DNA of 11,008 nucleotides from Oscillospiraceae bacterium (GTDB lineage: Bacteria > Bacillota > Clostridia > Oscillospirales > Oscillospiraceae): assembly GCA_024404215.1 (NCBI GenBank), contig JAKSQI010000041.1, forward strand, positions 1 through 11,008, read 5' to 3'. The notes under the pieces are model-generated. The model had not been told where the DNA came from. It searched no databases and saw nothing but the letters and a program-made list of their open reading frames with translations. Shown here in pieces: positions 1 to 6,350 of this stretch. The number at the start of each line of letters is the position of its first letter. The first letter of the stretch is position 1. The translations under genes and the position numbers were made by a program.

Positions 1-354
1 ACTGATGCCGCGGAAGTCGCGGACACGGGGCAGTGCAACGTTGAACAGTCTGTCCAGGAACTCCCACATCTTATCCTGACGCAGGGTTACCTTTACACCA
101 ACAGCCATGCCTTCACGCAGCTTGAAGTTAGCAACGGACTTTCTGGCCTTGGTTACAACGGCCTTCTGACCGGTGATAGCAGTGATATCTTTTACAACTG
201 CGTCAATTGCCTTGGCATTATCCTTAGCATCACCGCAGCCAACATTGATAACAATCTTCTCCAGACGGGGAATCTGCATCACGCTCTTGTAGCCGAATTT
301 GTTCATCAGGGCAGGAGCAATTTCCTCCTGATAACGTGTTTTCAGTCTGGGCAT
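1..354 (-). CDS. rplE: 50S ribosomal protein L5 (uL5), 5' part only
   Basis: This is the first 118 codons of L5, whose usual length is about 180 residues; the rest lies beyond position 1. L5 binds 5S rRNA and helps build the central protuberance of the large subunit, where it contacts P-site tRNA and S13. The start is the ATG at 354-352, giving MPRLKTRYQEE, a typical L5 N-terminus, with AGGGAGG at 370-364 nine bases upstream. Recognisable L5 stretches are VMQIPRLEKIVINVG and the later TGQKAVVTKARKSVANFK, KLREGMAVGVKVTLR and LPRVRDFRGIS. The gene follows rplX by 17 bases, the normal order in the spc operon. The product is clear; the gene is incomplete only because of the window edge. Confidence 0.96.
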   Translation of the reverse strand, partial: MPRLKTRYQEEIAPALMNKFGYKSVMQIPRLEKIVINVGCGDAKDNAKAIDAVVKDITAITGQKAVVTKARKSVANFKLREGMAVGVKVTLRQDKMWEFLDRLFNVALPRVRDFRGIS

Positions 355-371
355 TTCGTATTTCCTCCCTC

Positions 372-677
372 TTACAGCTCAGCGCCGCACTTCTTGCAGA
401 TGCGGGCCTTCTTGCCGTCCTCAATCTTGTGGCCAACCTTGGTGGGCTTGCCGCACTTGGGGCAGACAACCATTACCTTGCAGGCATAGATGGGAGTTTC
501 CTTCTTGATGATGGCACTCTCTTCCTCCTGACGGCGAGCCTTCTGATGTACGCTGGCAACGCTTACACCCTCGACAATCAGCTTGCCGTTAGCGGGGTCG
601 GCGGAAATAACCTTGCCCTTTGTGCCCTTGTCTCTGCCGGACAGGACGATAACGGTCTCATTCTTAATGATATTCAT
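372..677 (-). CDS. rplX: 50S ribosomal protein L24 (uL24), zinc-ribbon form
   Basis: L24 is an early assembly protein that binds the 5' domain of 23S rRNA near the tunnel exit. The 101-residue product has the N-terminal KOW-type segment (residues 5-35, with VLSGRDKGTKGKV), the conserved GVSVASVHQKAR stretch, and a C-terminal CPKC...CKKC pair (Cys72, Cys75, Cys94, Cys97) that should bind one zinc ion. This four-cysteine form is found in many Bacillota, while the E. coli protein has no such full set. The ATG at 677-675 has AGGAGG about nine bases upstream, in the short gap after rplN (14 bases). It lies inside the ribosomal operon with no separate promoter visible. Confidence 0.97.
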   Translation of the reverse strand: MNIIKNETVIVLSGRDKGTKGKVISADPANGKLIVEGVSVASVHQKARRQEEESAIIKKETPIYACKVMVVCPKCGKPTKVGHKIEDGKKARICKKCGAEL

Positions 678-691
678 TGATTTGTCCCTCC

Positions 692-1060
692 TTAAATTAC
701 TTCGGGAGCCAGGGACAGGATCTTCATGAAGTCCTTATCACGCAGCTCACGGGCGACAGGCCCAAAGATACGGGTTCCTCTGGGGTTCTTATCCTCACGG
801 ATCAGAACAGCAGCATTCTCGTCGAAACGAACATAGGTACCATCGTTGCGGCGAACGCCTCTAACGGTACGAACGATTACGGCCTTTACTACATCGCCCT
901 TCTTAACGGTGCCGCCGGGAGCAGCCTTGCGTACAGAAGCAACGATTACATCACCGATGTTGCCGTACTTTCTCTTAGAGCCGCCCAGAACGCGGATGCA
1001 CTTAATTTCTTTAGCGCCGGTGTTATCGGCGACCTTCAGATAAGTTTCCTGCTGAATCAT
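692..1060 (-). CDS. rplN: 50S ribosomal protein L14 (uL14)
   Basis: L14 sits on the interface side of the large subunit, contacts 16S rRNA helix 14 and L19, and is the docking site of the silencing factor RsfS. At 122 residues the product has the standard family length and starts with MIQQETYLKVADNTGAKE, the family signature. It also has CIRVLGG, RKAAPGGTVKKGDVVKAVIV and the C-terminal RIFGPVARELRDKDFMKI. The ATG at 1060-1058 is preceded by an AGGAGG whose first bases overlap the TAA of rpsQ; the gap between the two genes is 12 bases. The S10 and spc operons are therefore fused here with no room for a separate spc promoter. Confidence 0.98.
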   Translation of the reverse strand: MIQQETYLKVADNTGAKEIKCIRVLGGSKRKYGNIGDVIVASVRKAAPGGTVKKGDVVKAVIVRTVRGVRRNDGTYVRFDENAAVLIREDKNPRGTRIFGPVARELRDKDFMKILSLAPEVI

Positions 1061-1072
1061 CTTGGCGCCTCC

Positions 1073-1336
1073 TTACTTTGCTTTCTCTACGATTTCAACG
1101 AGTCTCCATCTCTTGTCCTTAGAAAGAGGTCTGGTTTCCATAACTCTTACGCGGTCACCGATACCGCACTCGTTGTTCTCGTCGTGTGCTTTGAGCTTAT
1201 AGGTTCTCTTAACAATCTTCTTGTAAAGCGGATGGGCTACATGTTCCTCAACGGCAACGACAATGGTCTTGTCCATCTTGTCGGAAATAACCTTACCAAC
1301 TCTAGTCTTTCTGGAAGCTGTTCTGTTTTCACTCAT
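1073..1336 (-). CDS. rpsQ: 30S ribosomal protein S17 (uS17)
   Basis: S17 is a primary binding protein of the 16S rRNA 5' domain and an early assembly factor of the 30S body. The 87-residue product shows the OB-fold family pattern: RKTRVGKVISDKMDKTIVVAV, then HPLYKKIVKRTYKLKAHDE, then the CGIGDRVRVMETRPLSKDKRWRL signature (longer than the minimal motif but easily recognised), and a VEIVEKAK end. The ATG at 1336-1334 has AAGGAGG about nine bases upstream. The gap to rpmC is 14 bases, so the pair is co-transcribed. A short N-terminal MSENRTASR extension before the core is common in Clostridia. Confidence 0.98.
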   Translation of the reverse strand: MSENRTASRKTRVGKVISDKMDKTIVVAVEEHVAHPLYKKIVKRTYKLKAHDENNECGIGDRVRVMETRPLSKDKRWRLVEIVEKAK

Positions 1337-1350
1337 CTCAACTTACCTCC

Positions 1351-1545
1351 TTACTGCTCGAGCTGCTTTTCGCGGATAATGGTTTCGACTCGGGCAATAT
1401 CCTTCTTTACCAGGGATATTTTAACAGGGTTCTCAAGCTGATTGGTAGCATGCTGCATTCTCAGGAAAAACAGATCCTTCTTCAGCTCTACGAGCTTGGC
1501 CTCCAGTTCGGCCACACTCATCTTACGAACTTCGTTTGCCTTCAT
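1351..1545 (-). CDS. rpmC: 50S ribosomal protein L29 (uL29)
   Basis: L29 lies next to L23 at the exit of the peptide tunnel, where trigger factor and SRP dock. I take the ATG at 1545-1543, which gives MKANEVRKMSVAELEAKL, the usual L29 N-terminus, and a 64-residue two-helix protein. The frame is also open to a GTG at 1557-1555 (four extra residues, MVNK), but that start would lie inside rplP and add residues the family does not have. The chosen start follows the rplP TAA by one base (TAAGATG), so it is probably translated by coupling; the upstream GGTGG is a weak ribosome binding site. Family features are the DLFFLRMQHATNQLENPVKI segment and the RVETIIREKQ end. Confidence 0.95.
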   Translation of the reverse strand: MKANEVRKMSVAELEAKLVELKKDLFFLRMQHATNQLENPVKISLVKKDIARVETIIREKQLEQ

Positions 1546-1546
1546 C

Positions 1547-1972
1547 TTATTCACCACCGTTCTCGGATTCGCGCTTCACGAATTTGGTCTTTACGGGCAG
1601 CTTGTGGCTGGCCAGACGAAGCGCTTCACGTGCAACCTCTTCGGAAACACCGGCAATTTCAAACATGACTCTGCCGGGCTTTACAACGGCAACCCAGTAT
1701 TCAGGAGAACCTTTACCGGAACCCATTCGGGTTTCAGCAGGCTTCTGAGTAACCGGCTTGTCGGGGAAAATCTTAATCCAGACCTTACCGCCACGCTTGG
1801 TGTAACGGGTCATGGCAATACGAGCTGCCTCAATCTGTCTGGAGGTGATCCAGCTGGGCTCAAGAGCCATCAGGCCGAATTCACCATTGCTGACGAAATT
1901 ACCGCGGGTGGCCTTGCCGGTCATGCGACCGCGCTGAACCTTGCGGTATTTAACTCTCTTAGGAATAAGCAT
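1547..1972 (-). CDS. rplP: 50S ribosomal protein L16 (uL16)
   Basis: L16 joins late in large-subunit assembly at the base of the central protuberance and positions A-site tRNA; it also lines the orthosomycin antibiotic site. The 141-residue product is of normal length and carries MLIPKRVKYRKVQRGRM, NGEFGLMALEPSWITSRQIE, the AARIAMTR signature, GGKVWIKIFPDKPVTQKP and MGSGKGSPEYWVAVVKPG. The ATG at 1972-1970 shares its A with the rpsC TAA (TAATG), indicating translational coupling. An AAGGAGG sits inside the last codons of rpsC. The C-terminal acidic residues (ESENGGE) are a small, ordinary extension. Confidence 0.98.
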   Translation of the reverse strand: MLIPKRVKYRKVQRGRMTGKATRGNFVSNGEFGLMALEPSWITSRQIEAARIAMTRYTKRGGKVWIKIFPDKPVTQKPAETRMGSGKGSPEYWVAVVKPGRVMFEIAGVSEEVAREALRLASHKLPVKTKFVKRESENGGE

Positions 1973-2769
1973 TAGCGATTGCCTCCTTCTCTGGGAGTCT
2001 GGCCGCCGCGGTTGTAGCCACGGTTGCCGCGGTTGAAACCGCCCTGACCGCCGCGGTTATCACGGCCTCTGCGGTCACCCTGACGTCTCTCTCTGGGAGG
2101 ACGATTCAGGTCCATAGTTCTGGGAGTGGTGCGAAGAGTCTGGCTCAGGATTTCACCTTTGTAAATCCAAACCTTAACGCCGATACGGCCATAAGTGGTA
2201 GCAGCCTCAGCAAAGCCGTACTCAATGTCAGCACGGATGGTCTGCAGAGGAATGGTACCCTCATGATAGGACTCGGTTCTGGCAATTTCAGCACCGCCGA
2301 TACGGCCGGAGCAGGTTACCTTGATACCGCGAACGCCAAGACGCATGGCACGGCTCATAGCGTTCTTCATGGCACGGCGGAAGCCGATGCGCTTTTCCAG
2401 CTTTGCAGCAATGCTTTCAGCAACCAGCTGAGCATTGGTGTCGGGGCTCTTAACCTCAACGATGCTGATATCAACAGGCTTGCCAATGCGCTTGGAAACC
2501 TCGGCGCGCAGCTTTTCAATCTCAGCGCCGCCCTTGCCGATTACGACACCGGGACGAGAGCAGTGAATGTAGATGCGAACCTTGGTGCTGTCGCGTTCAA
2601 TTTCAATCTTGGGAACGCCTGCTTCATACAGGCTAGCCTTCAGATATTTACGAATGTTGTAATCTTCAACGATAAGATCGCCGACCTTGTCAGCGCGGGC
2701 AAACCAACGGGAATCCCAGTCCTTGATTACGCCTACGCGCAGGCCATGCGGATTAACTTTCTGACCCAT
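1972..2769 (-). CDS. rpsC: 30S ribosomal protein S3 (uS3) with long Gly/Arg-rich tail
   Basis: S3 forms part of the mRNA entry channel of the 30S head and, with S4 and S5, contributes to mRNA helicase activity. The 265-residue product begins MGQKVNPHGLRVGVIKDWDS, has the type-2 KH domain with the RPGVVIGKGG loop (GKGG at 78-81), and the C-terminal domain ending GVKVWIYKGEILSQ near residue 210. Residues from about 219 on are unlike a standard S3: a basic linker (RPPRERRQGDRRGRD), then NRGG/FNRG/NRG/YNRGG repeats to the end. This makes the protein roughly 40 residues longer than usual. The tail is coded by GC-rich repeats at about 1994-2090. The ATG at 2769-2767 has GGAGGAGG upstream; rplV ends 15 bases before it. 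Confidence 0.98.
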   Translation of the reverse strand: MGQKVNPHGLRVGVIKDWDSRWFARADKVGDLIVEDYNIRKYLKASLYEAGVPKIEIERDSTKVRIYIHCSRPGVVIGKGGAEIEKLRAEVSKRIGKPVDISIVEVKSPDTNAQLVAESIAAKLEKRIGFRRAMKNAMSRAMRLGVRGIKVTCSGRIGGAEIARTESYHEGTIPLQTIRADIEYGFAEAATTYGRIGVKVWIYKGEILSQTLRTTPRTMDLNRPPRERRQGDRRGRDNRGGQGGFNRGNRGYNRGGQTPREGGNR

Positions 2770-2784
2770 ATTCAGCCTCCTCCC

Positions 2785-3120
2785 TTAGTCTCTCTCAGCA
2801 ACAACGATGGTGATGTGAGAAGTTCTCTTGTTGATACGATATGCGCGGCCCTGAGCGCGGGGCATAAAGCGCTTCAGGATGGGGCCGGGGTTAGCATAGG
2901 TAGCAGATACATAGAGCTTTTCAGGATCCATGTTGAAGTTGTTTTCGGCATTGGACACAGCGCTCTTGAGCAACTTGAGCATGAGCTCGCTGGCTGCCTT
3001 AGGAGTAGCCATCAGGATACCCTGAGCGGACTTAACATCCTTGCCTCTAATCAGGTCACAGACAATCTGAACCTTGCGGGGAGAAATTCTGGCATATTTA
3101 ATATGTGCTTTTGCTTCCAT
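2785..3120 (-). CDS. rplV: 50S ribosomal protein L22 (uL22)
   Basis: L22 lines the polypeptide tunnel; its long beta-hairpin forms the constriction with L4, and changes in it give macrolide resistance. The 111-residue product starts MEAKAHIKYARISPRKVQIV and includes DLIRGKDVKSAQGIL, the KSAVSNAENNF segment and the hairpin region GPILKRFMPRAQGRAYRI followed by KRTSHITIVV, all diagnostic. The ATG at 3120-3118 is preceded by AAGGAGG that overlaps the rpsS stop; the gap is 16 bases. No insertion or deletion is evident in the hairpin tip, so no macrolide-resistance signature is seen. Confidence 0.98.
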   Translation of the reverse strand: MEAKAHIKYARISPRKVQIVCDLIRGKDVKSAQGILMATPKAASELMLKLLKSAVSNAENNFNMDPEKLYVSATYANPGPILKRFMPRAQGRAYRINKRTSHITIVVAERD

Positions 3121-3136
3121 TTTTCAGTATGCCTCC

Positions 3137-3409
3137 TTATTTACCGGTCTTGCTTCCGGCGTGACCGCGGAAGGTTCTAGTCGGAGCAAACTCGCCCAGC
3201 TTGTGACCAACCATGTCTTCCGTTACATAAACAGGAACATGACGGCGGCCATCATGGACGGCAATGGTGTGTCCAACGAAGGACGGGAAAATGGTGGAAG
3301 AACGGGACCAGGTCTTCAGGACCTTCTTCTCACCGGCTGCATTCAGTTCATCGACCCGCTTCAAAAGCTCGGGAGCGGCAAAGGGGCCCTTCTTAATACT
3401 TCTGCTCAT
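3137..3409 (-). CDS. rpsS: 30S ribosomal protein S19 (uS19)
   Basis: S19 binds the 16S rRNA 3' domain in the head of the small subunit, pairs with S13 and touches A-site tRNA and bridge B1a. The product has 90 residues, the normal length, with MSRSIKKGPFAAPELLKRV at the start, TWSRSSTIFPSFVGHTIAVH in the middle and the family signature YVTEDMVGHKLGEFAPTR, then TFRGHAG. The ATG at 3409-3407 has AAAGGAGG about nine bases upstream in the 20-base gap after rplB. The gene is in the standard S10-operon position between rplB and rplV. Confidence 0.98.
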   Translation of the reverse strand: MSRSIKKGPFAAPELLKRVDELNAAGEKKVLKTWSRSSTIFPSFVGHTIAVHDGRRHVPVYVTEDMVGHKLGEFAPTRTFRGHAGSKTGK

Positions 3410-3429
3410 ATTATATTGACCTCCTTTGA

Positions 3430-4266
3430 TTACTTAGCGTTGCGACGCTTTACAATGAACTTGTTGGTACGGTTCTTGCCCTTGCGGGTCTTGTAACCCA
3501 TTGCAGGCTTACCCCAAGGGGTAACAGGGCCGGGACGGCCAACAGGAGCCTTACCTTCACCACCACCGTGGGGGTGATCACAGGGGTTCATTACGGAACC
3601 GCGAACGGTAGGACGGATGCCCATATGACGCTTGCGGCCGGCCTTACCGATGGCAATGTTGGCGTGGTCAATGTTGCCAACCTGACCTACGGTAGCCTTG
3701 CAGTCCATGCGAATCAGACGATACTCGCCGGAAGGCAGTCTAACCTGAGCCATGGTGCCTTCCTTAGCCATCAGCTGAGCGGCAACGCCGGCGCTGCGAA
3801 CCAGCTGGGCGCCCTTACCGGGGTAGATTTCAATGTTGTGGATAACAGTACCAACGGGAATAGCGCTGATGGGAAGAGCGTTACCGGGCTTGATATCGGC
3901 GTTAACGGAAGACAGAACCTTGTCACCGGCAGCCAGACCAACAGGAGCCAGAATGTAGCGACGCTCGCCATCGGTATACTCAACCAAAGCGATGAAAGCG
4001 CTGCGGTTGGGGTCATACTCCAAACGGAGAACGGTACCCTCAACATCCACCTTGTCACGCTTAAAGTCAATGATACGATACTTTTTGCGGTTACCGCCGC
4101 CCTGATGGCGAACGGTGATGCGGCCATAGCTGTTGCGGCCGGAGTGCTTCTTCAGAACTTCTACCAGCTTACGCTCGGGCTTTGCCTTCTTATCTACGCC
4201 GTCAAAGCCGGAAACAGACATATTTCTTCTTGACGGAGTGGTAGGTTTAAAAGTTTTAACAGACAT
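3430..4266 (-). CDS. rplB: 50S ribosomal protein L2 (uL2)
   Basis: L2 is needed for subunit association (bridge B7b) and for correct folding of the peptidyl-transferase centre. The 278-residue product is of family length. Visible landmarks are MSVKTFKPTTPSRRNMSVSG, the RNA-binding HQGGGNRKKYRIIDFKR region (54-70), LRLEYDPNRSAFIALV, and the near-invariant NPCDHPHGGGEGKAPVGRP segment at 227-245, where the conserved histidine of the DHPHGG motif is at 231. A basic tail (RKGKNRTNKFIVKRR) ends the protein. The ATG at 4266-4264 is preceded by a GGGGGA ribosome binding site, somewhat weaker than its neighbours, 14 bases after rplW. Confidence 0.98.
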   Translation of the reverse strand: MSVKTFKPTTPSRRNMSVSGFDGVDKKAKPERKLVEVLKKHSGRNSYGRITVRHQGGGNRKKYRIIDFKRDKVDVEGTVLRLEYDPNRSAFIALVEYTDGERRYILAPVGLAAGDKVLSSVNADIKPGNALPISAIPVGTVIHNIEIYPGKGAQLVRSAGVAAQLMAKEGTMAQVRLPSGEYRLIRMDCKATVGQVGNIDHANIAIGKAGRKRHMGIRPTVRGSVMNPCDHPHGGGEGKAPVGRPGPVTPWGKPAMGYKTRKGKNRTNKFIVKRRNAK

Positions 4267-4280
4267 TCTTCAGTTCCCCC

Positions 4281-4577
4281 TTATACCATTCCTTCGAAGA
4301 ATTCGATGGTCTTGGAATCGTCGGTCAGCTTAACAACTGCCTTCTTCCAGTTTTTGCGGTGACCGGCAGGATAACGGCCGGTGCGCTTTTCCTTACCCAG
4401 CATGTTGAGGGTGTTGACCTTATCGACCTTAACACCAAAGATACCTTCAACGGCAGCCTTGATTTCAACCTTGTTAGCATCGGGAGCTACTTCAAAAACA
4501 TACTTTTTGAGGTCAGTGTGCTCCATAGACTGCTCGGTGATAATCGGGCGAATAATGATATCATAAATAGACTTCAT
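4281..4577 (-). CDS. rplW: 50S ribosomal protein L23 (uL23)
   Basis: L23 sits at the tunnel exit and is the main docking point for trigger factor and SRP. The 98-residue product begins MKSIYDIIIRPIITEQSM, and carries YVFEVAPDANKVEIKAAVE (the family core), FGVKVDKVNTLNMLGK and a C-terminal KAVVKLTDDSKTIEFFEGM. The start ATG (4577-4575) overlaps the rplD stop by one base as TAATG, so translation is probably coupled. An AGGAGG lies in the last codons of rplD. Length and order are standard for the S10 operon. Confidence 0.98.
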   Translation of the reverse strand: MKSIYDIIIRPIITEQSMEHTDLKKYVFEVAPDANKVEIKAAVEGIFGVKVDKVNTLNMLGKEKRTGRYPAGHRKNWKKAVVKLTDDSKTIEFFEGMV

Positions 4578-5197
4578 TAGGCATAAACCTCCTCGATCTT
4601 GGCCAGAGCTGCCTTATCCAGAACTACCTTGCCATTGGTCATGATCATGTAGGGGTTCAGGATGGCAGCGATGGTGGTCTCAACACCGGGAATGTTTCTG
4701 GCGCTGAGTACTACATTCTTGTTTACCTCGGGGGTAACAACCAGAGCCTTGGCTGCATCAACAGCGGCCAGCAGCTTTGCGAAGGAAGCGGTCTTGATTT
4801 CGCTCATCTCCAGGCTGTCGATTACAACGATGCTGTTCTCAGCGGCCTTCATGGACAGAGCAGACTTCAGAGCCAGTCTCTTCAGCTTCTTGTTCAGGGA
4901 ATAAGCATAGCTGCGGGGCTTGGGAGCAAATACGATACCGCCGTGGGTGAACTGAGGAGCGCGGGTGCTGCCCTGACGAGCGCGGCCGGTACCCTTCTGA
5001 CGATAGGGCTTCTTGCCGCCGCCGGCTACTTCAGCTCTGGTCAGAGCGGACTGAGTGCCCTGTCTCTGATTGGCGAGATAGTTCTTAACAGTAGCGTGGA
5101 GAGCCTGCTGATTGGGCTCAATGCCGAAAATGGCCTCGGAGAGTTCGACCTCACCGACGGTCTCGCCGGCCATGTTGTAAACCTTAACTGTAGGCAT
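4577..5197 (-). CDS. rplD: 50S ribosomal protein L4 (uL4)
   Basis: L4 binds 23S rRNA domain I and forms the tunnel constriction with L22. In E. coli it is also the autogenous repressor of the S10 operon, acting by transcription attenuation and translation block in the leader. The 206-residue product shows the extended internal loop at about 60-91, with KKPYRQKGTGRARQGSTRAP followed by QFTHGGIVFAPKPRSY, then the LNKKLKRLALKSALS helix and a C-terminal ARNIPGVETT segment. The ATG at 5197-5195 follows rplC by 16 bases with AAAGGAG. The structured leader upstream of rpsJ makes a feedback role worth considering here, though the sequence cannot prove it. Confidence 0.98.
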   Translation of the reverse strand: MPTVKVYNMAGETVGEVELSEAIFGIEPNQQALHATVKNYLANQRQGTQSALTRAEVAGGGKKPYRQKGTGRARQGSTRAPQFTHGGIVFAPKPRSYAYSLNKKLKRLALKSALSMKAAENSIVVIDSLEMSEIKTASFAKLLAAVDAAKALVVTPEVNKNVVLSARNIPGVETTIAAILNPYMIMTNGKVVLDKAALAKIEEVYA

Positions 5198-5213
5198 TTA
5201 ACTCTCTCCTTTC

Positions 5214-5912
5214 TTAGCCTCTTGCAGATTTCTTCTGCGGGTTGGTGCTTACGGTAACAACGGTGTTCTTTACACGGTTGGTCTTGGCAGTGTTCTTGAT
5301 GTACACAATGCCGCCCTTGGGGCCGGGAATGGCGCCGCGGATAGCAATCATGTTCAGCTCAGCATCTACCTTGACAACGTTGAGGTTCATAACAGTAACC
5401 TGCTCAGCGCCCATGTGACCGGCACCAATCTTGCCCTTGAAAATACGGGAAGGAGTGGAGCAGGCGCCCATGGAACCGGCATGTCTGTGAACAGGACCGC
5501 CGCCGTGGGTGGTAGGAGTGCGCTGTGCGCCGTAACGCTTGATAACGCCGGCGTAGCCCTTACCTTTGGAAATACCGGTTACGTCAACCTTGTCGCCGGC
5601 CTTAAAGGCATCTGCCTTGATAACATCGCCGGCATTCATGGCGGAGTCATCGCCGAAGCGGAACTCCTTGAGGACCTTCATCATGTCCACATTGTTGGCC
5701 TTCAGGTGACCAGCCTCGGGCTTGGTCAGCTTATGCTCTTTGGTAGGCTGGTAACCCAGCTGAACTGCAGCGTAGCCGTCTCTCTCAACGGTCTTCTTCT
5801 GCACTACCACGCAAGGACCTGCTTCAATTACGGTAACAGGGATTACCTTGCCGTTCTCATCGAAGATCTGCGTCATGCCGACCTTTTTACCGATGATTGC
5901 TTGTTTAATCAT
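5214..5912 (-). CDS. rplC: 50S ribosomal protein L3 (uL3), variant central loop
   Basis: L3 is an early-binding protein whose long loop reaches the peptidyl-transferase centre. The 232-residue product is about 20 residues longer than many bacterial L3 proteins. It begins MIKQAIIGKKVGMTQIFDENG and has GKGYAGVIKRYGAQRTPTTH, then GGGPVHRHAGSMGACSTPSR with IFKGKIGAGHMG (about 117-168), and AIRGAIPGPKGGIV near the end. The loop carries HGGGPVHRHAGSMG where most L3 proteins have a HGS-FHR-GSIGQ pattern, and Ala150 appears to take the place of the glutamine that PrmB methylates in E. coli. The C-terminal extension is basic and Thr/Asn-rich. The ATG at 5912-5910 has GGAGG eight bases upstream. Confidence 0.97.
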   Translation of the reverse strand: MIKQAIIGKKVGMTQIFDENGKVIPVTVIEAGPCVVVQKKTVERDGYAAVQLGYQPTKEHKLTKPEAGHLKANNVDMMKVLKEFRFGDDSAMNAGDVIKADAFKAGDKVDVTGISKGKGYAGVIKRYGAQRTPTTHGGGPVHRHAGSMGACSTPSRIFKGKIGAGHMGAEQVTVMNLNVVKVDAELNMIAIRGAIPGPKGGIVYIKNTAKTNRVKNTVVTVSTNPQKKSARG

Positions 5913-6038
5913 ATTGTTTTCCTCCTTCAGGTTATTGGTTAGCGCGCTTCACCTGTTTGGCGAGAGGCTGCTAACATGACCCCGCCCATCCCGCAAGATG
6001 ACAGGCGTTGGGTTCTTACAAAGCAGGGTGCCGGGCGA
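5913..6038 (-). promoter_or_regulatory. rpsJ-rplC intergenic RNA with two hairpins
   Basis: This 126-base gap is far longer than every other gap in the operon (at most 20 bases). Read on the minus strand it can fold into two hairpins. The one nearest rplC pairs GTTAGC (5975-5970) with GCTAAC (5943-5938), continued past a bulged A by two G-C pairs, and carries an inner TCGCC/GGTGA stem (5963-5959 with 5953-5949) around an AAACA loop. The inner stem needs a G-U pair that exists only in the minus-strand RNA. The other pairs CGCCC (6037-6033) with GGGCG (5987-5983), with an inner CCC-GC/GCGGG stem. Neither is followed by a U run, so these are not terminators. A regulatory or processing role is inferred. 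Confidence 0.5.
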
Positions 6039-6350
6039 TTACAGCTTGATTTCGATTTCTACGCCGGCAGGGAGCTCCAGGGACATCAGAGCCTCAACCG
6101 TCTTCTGGGTGGGGTTCATGATATCAATGAGTCTCTTGTGGGTTCTGCGCTCGAACTGCTCACGGCTGTCCTTGTACTTGTGAACAGCTCTCAGGATGGT
6201 AACTACTTCCTTCTGGGTCGGAAGGGGAATAGGACCGGAAACCTTAGCGTCGGTACGCTTGGCAGTTTCTACAATGCGTGCTGCGGCCTGATCAATCAGC
6301 TGATGATCGTAAGCCTTGAGTCTGATGCGAATCATTTTCTTGGATGCCAT
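6039..6350 (-). CDS. rpsJ: 30S ribosomal protein S10 (uS10, NusE)
   Basis: S10 binds the 30S head and, free of the ribosome, pairs with NusB in transcription antitermination. The product starts MASKKMIRIRLKAYDHQLID and has 103 residues, the family length, with IPLPTQKEVVTILRAVHKYK, the signature SREQFERRTHKRLIDI and a C-terminal LPAGVEIEIKL. The frame stays open upstream to 6461, but that extension has no S10 homology. The ATG at 6350-6348 is supported by AGGAGG at 6366-6361, ten bases away. It is the first gene of the operon. Because no str-operon gene precedes it, this S10 operon has its own promoter near 6680. Confidence 0.98.
   Translation of the reverse strand: MASKKMIRIRLKAYDHQLIDQAAARIVETAKRTDAKVSGPIPLPTQKEVVTILRAVHKYKDSREQFERRTHKRLIDIMNPTQKTVEALMSLELPAGVEIEIKL

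Noticed and set aside
677..1441. Plus-strand frames opposite the ribosomal genes (for example 677-1441, 2263-3180 and 3568-4233)
   Set aside because: All lie antisense to intact ribosomal protein genes and show low-complexity, non-family sequence.
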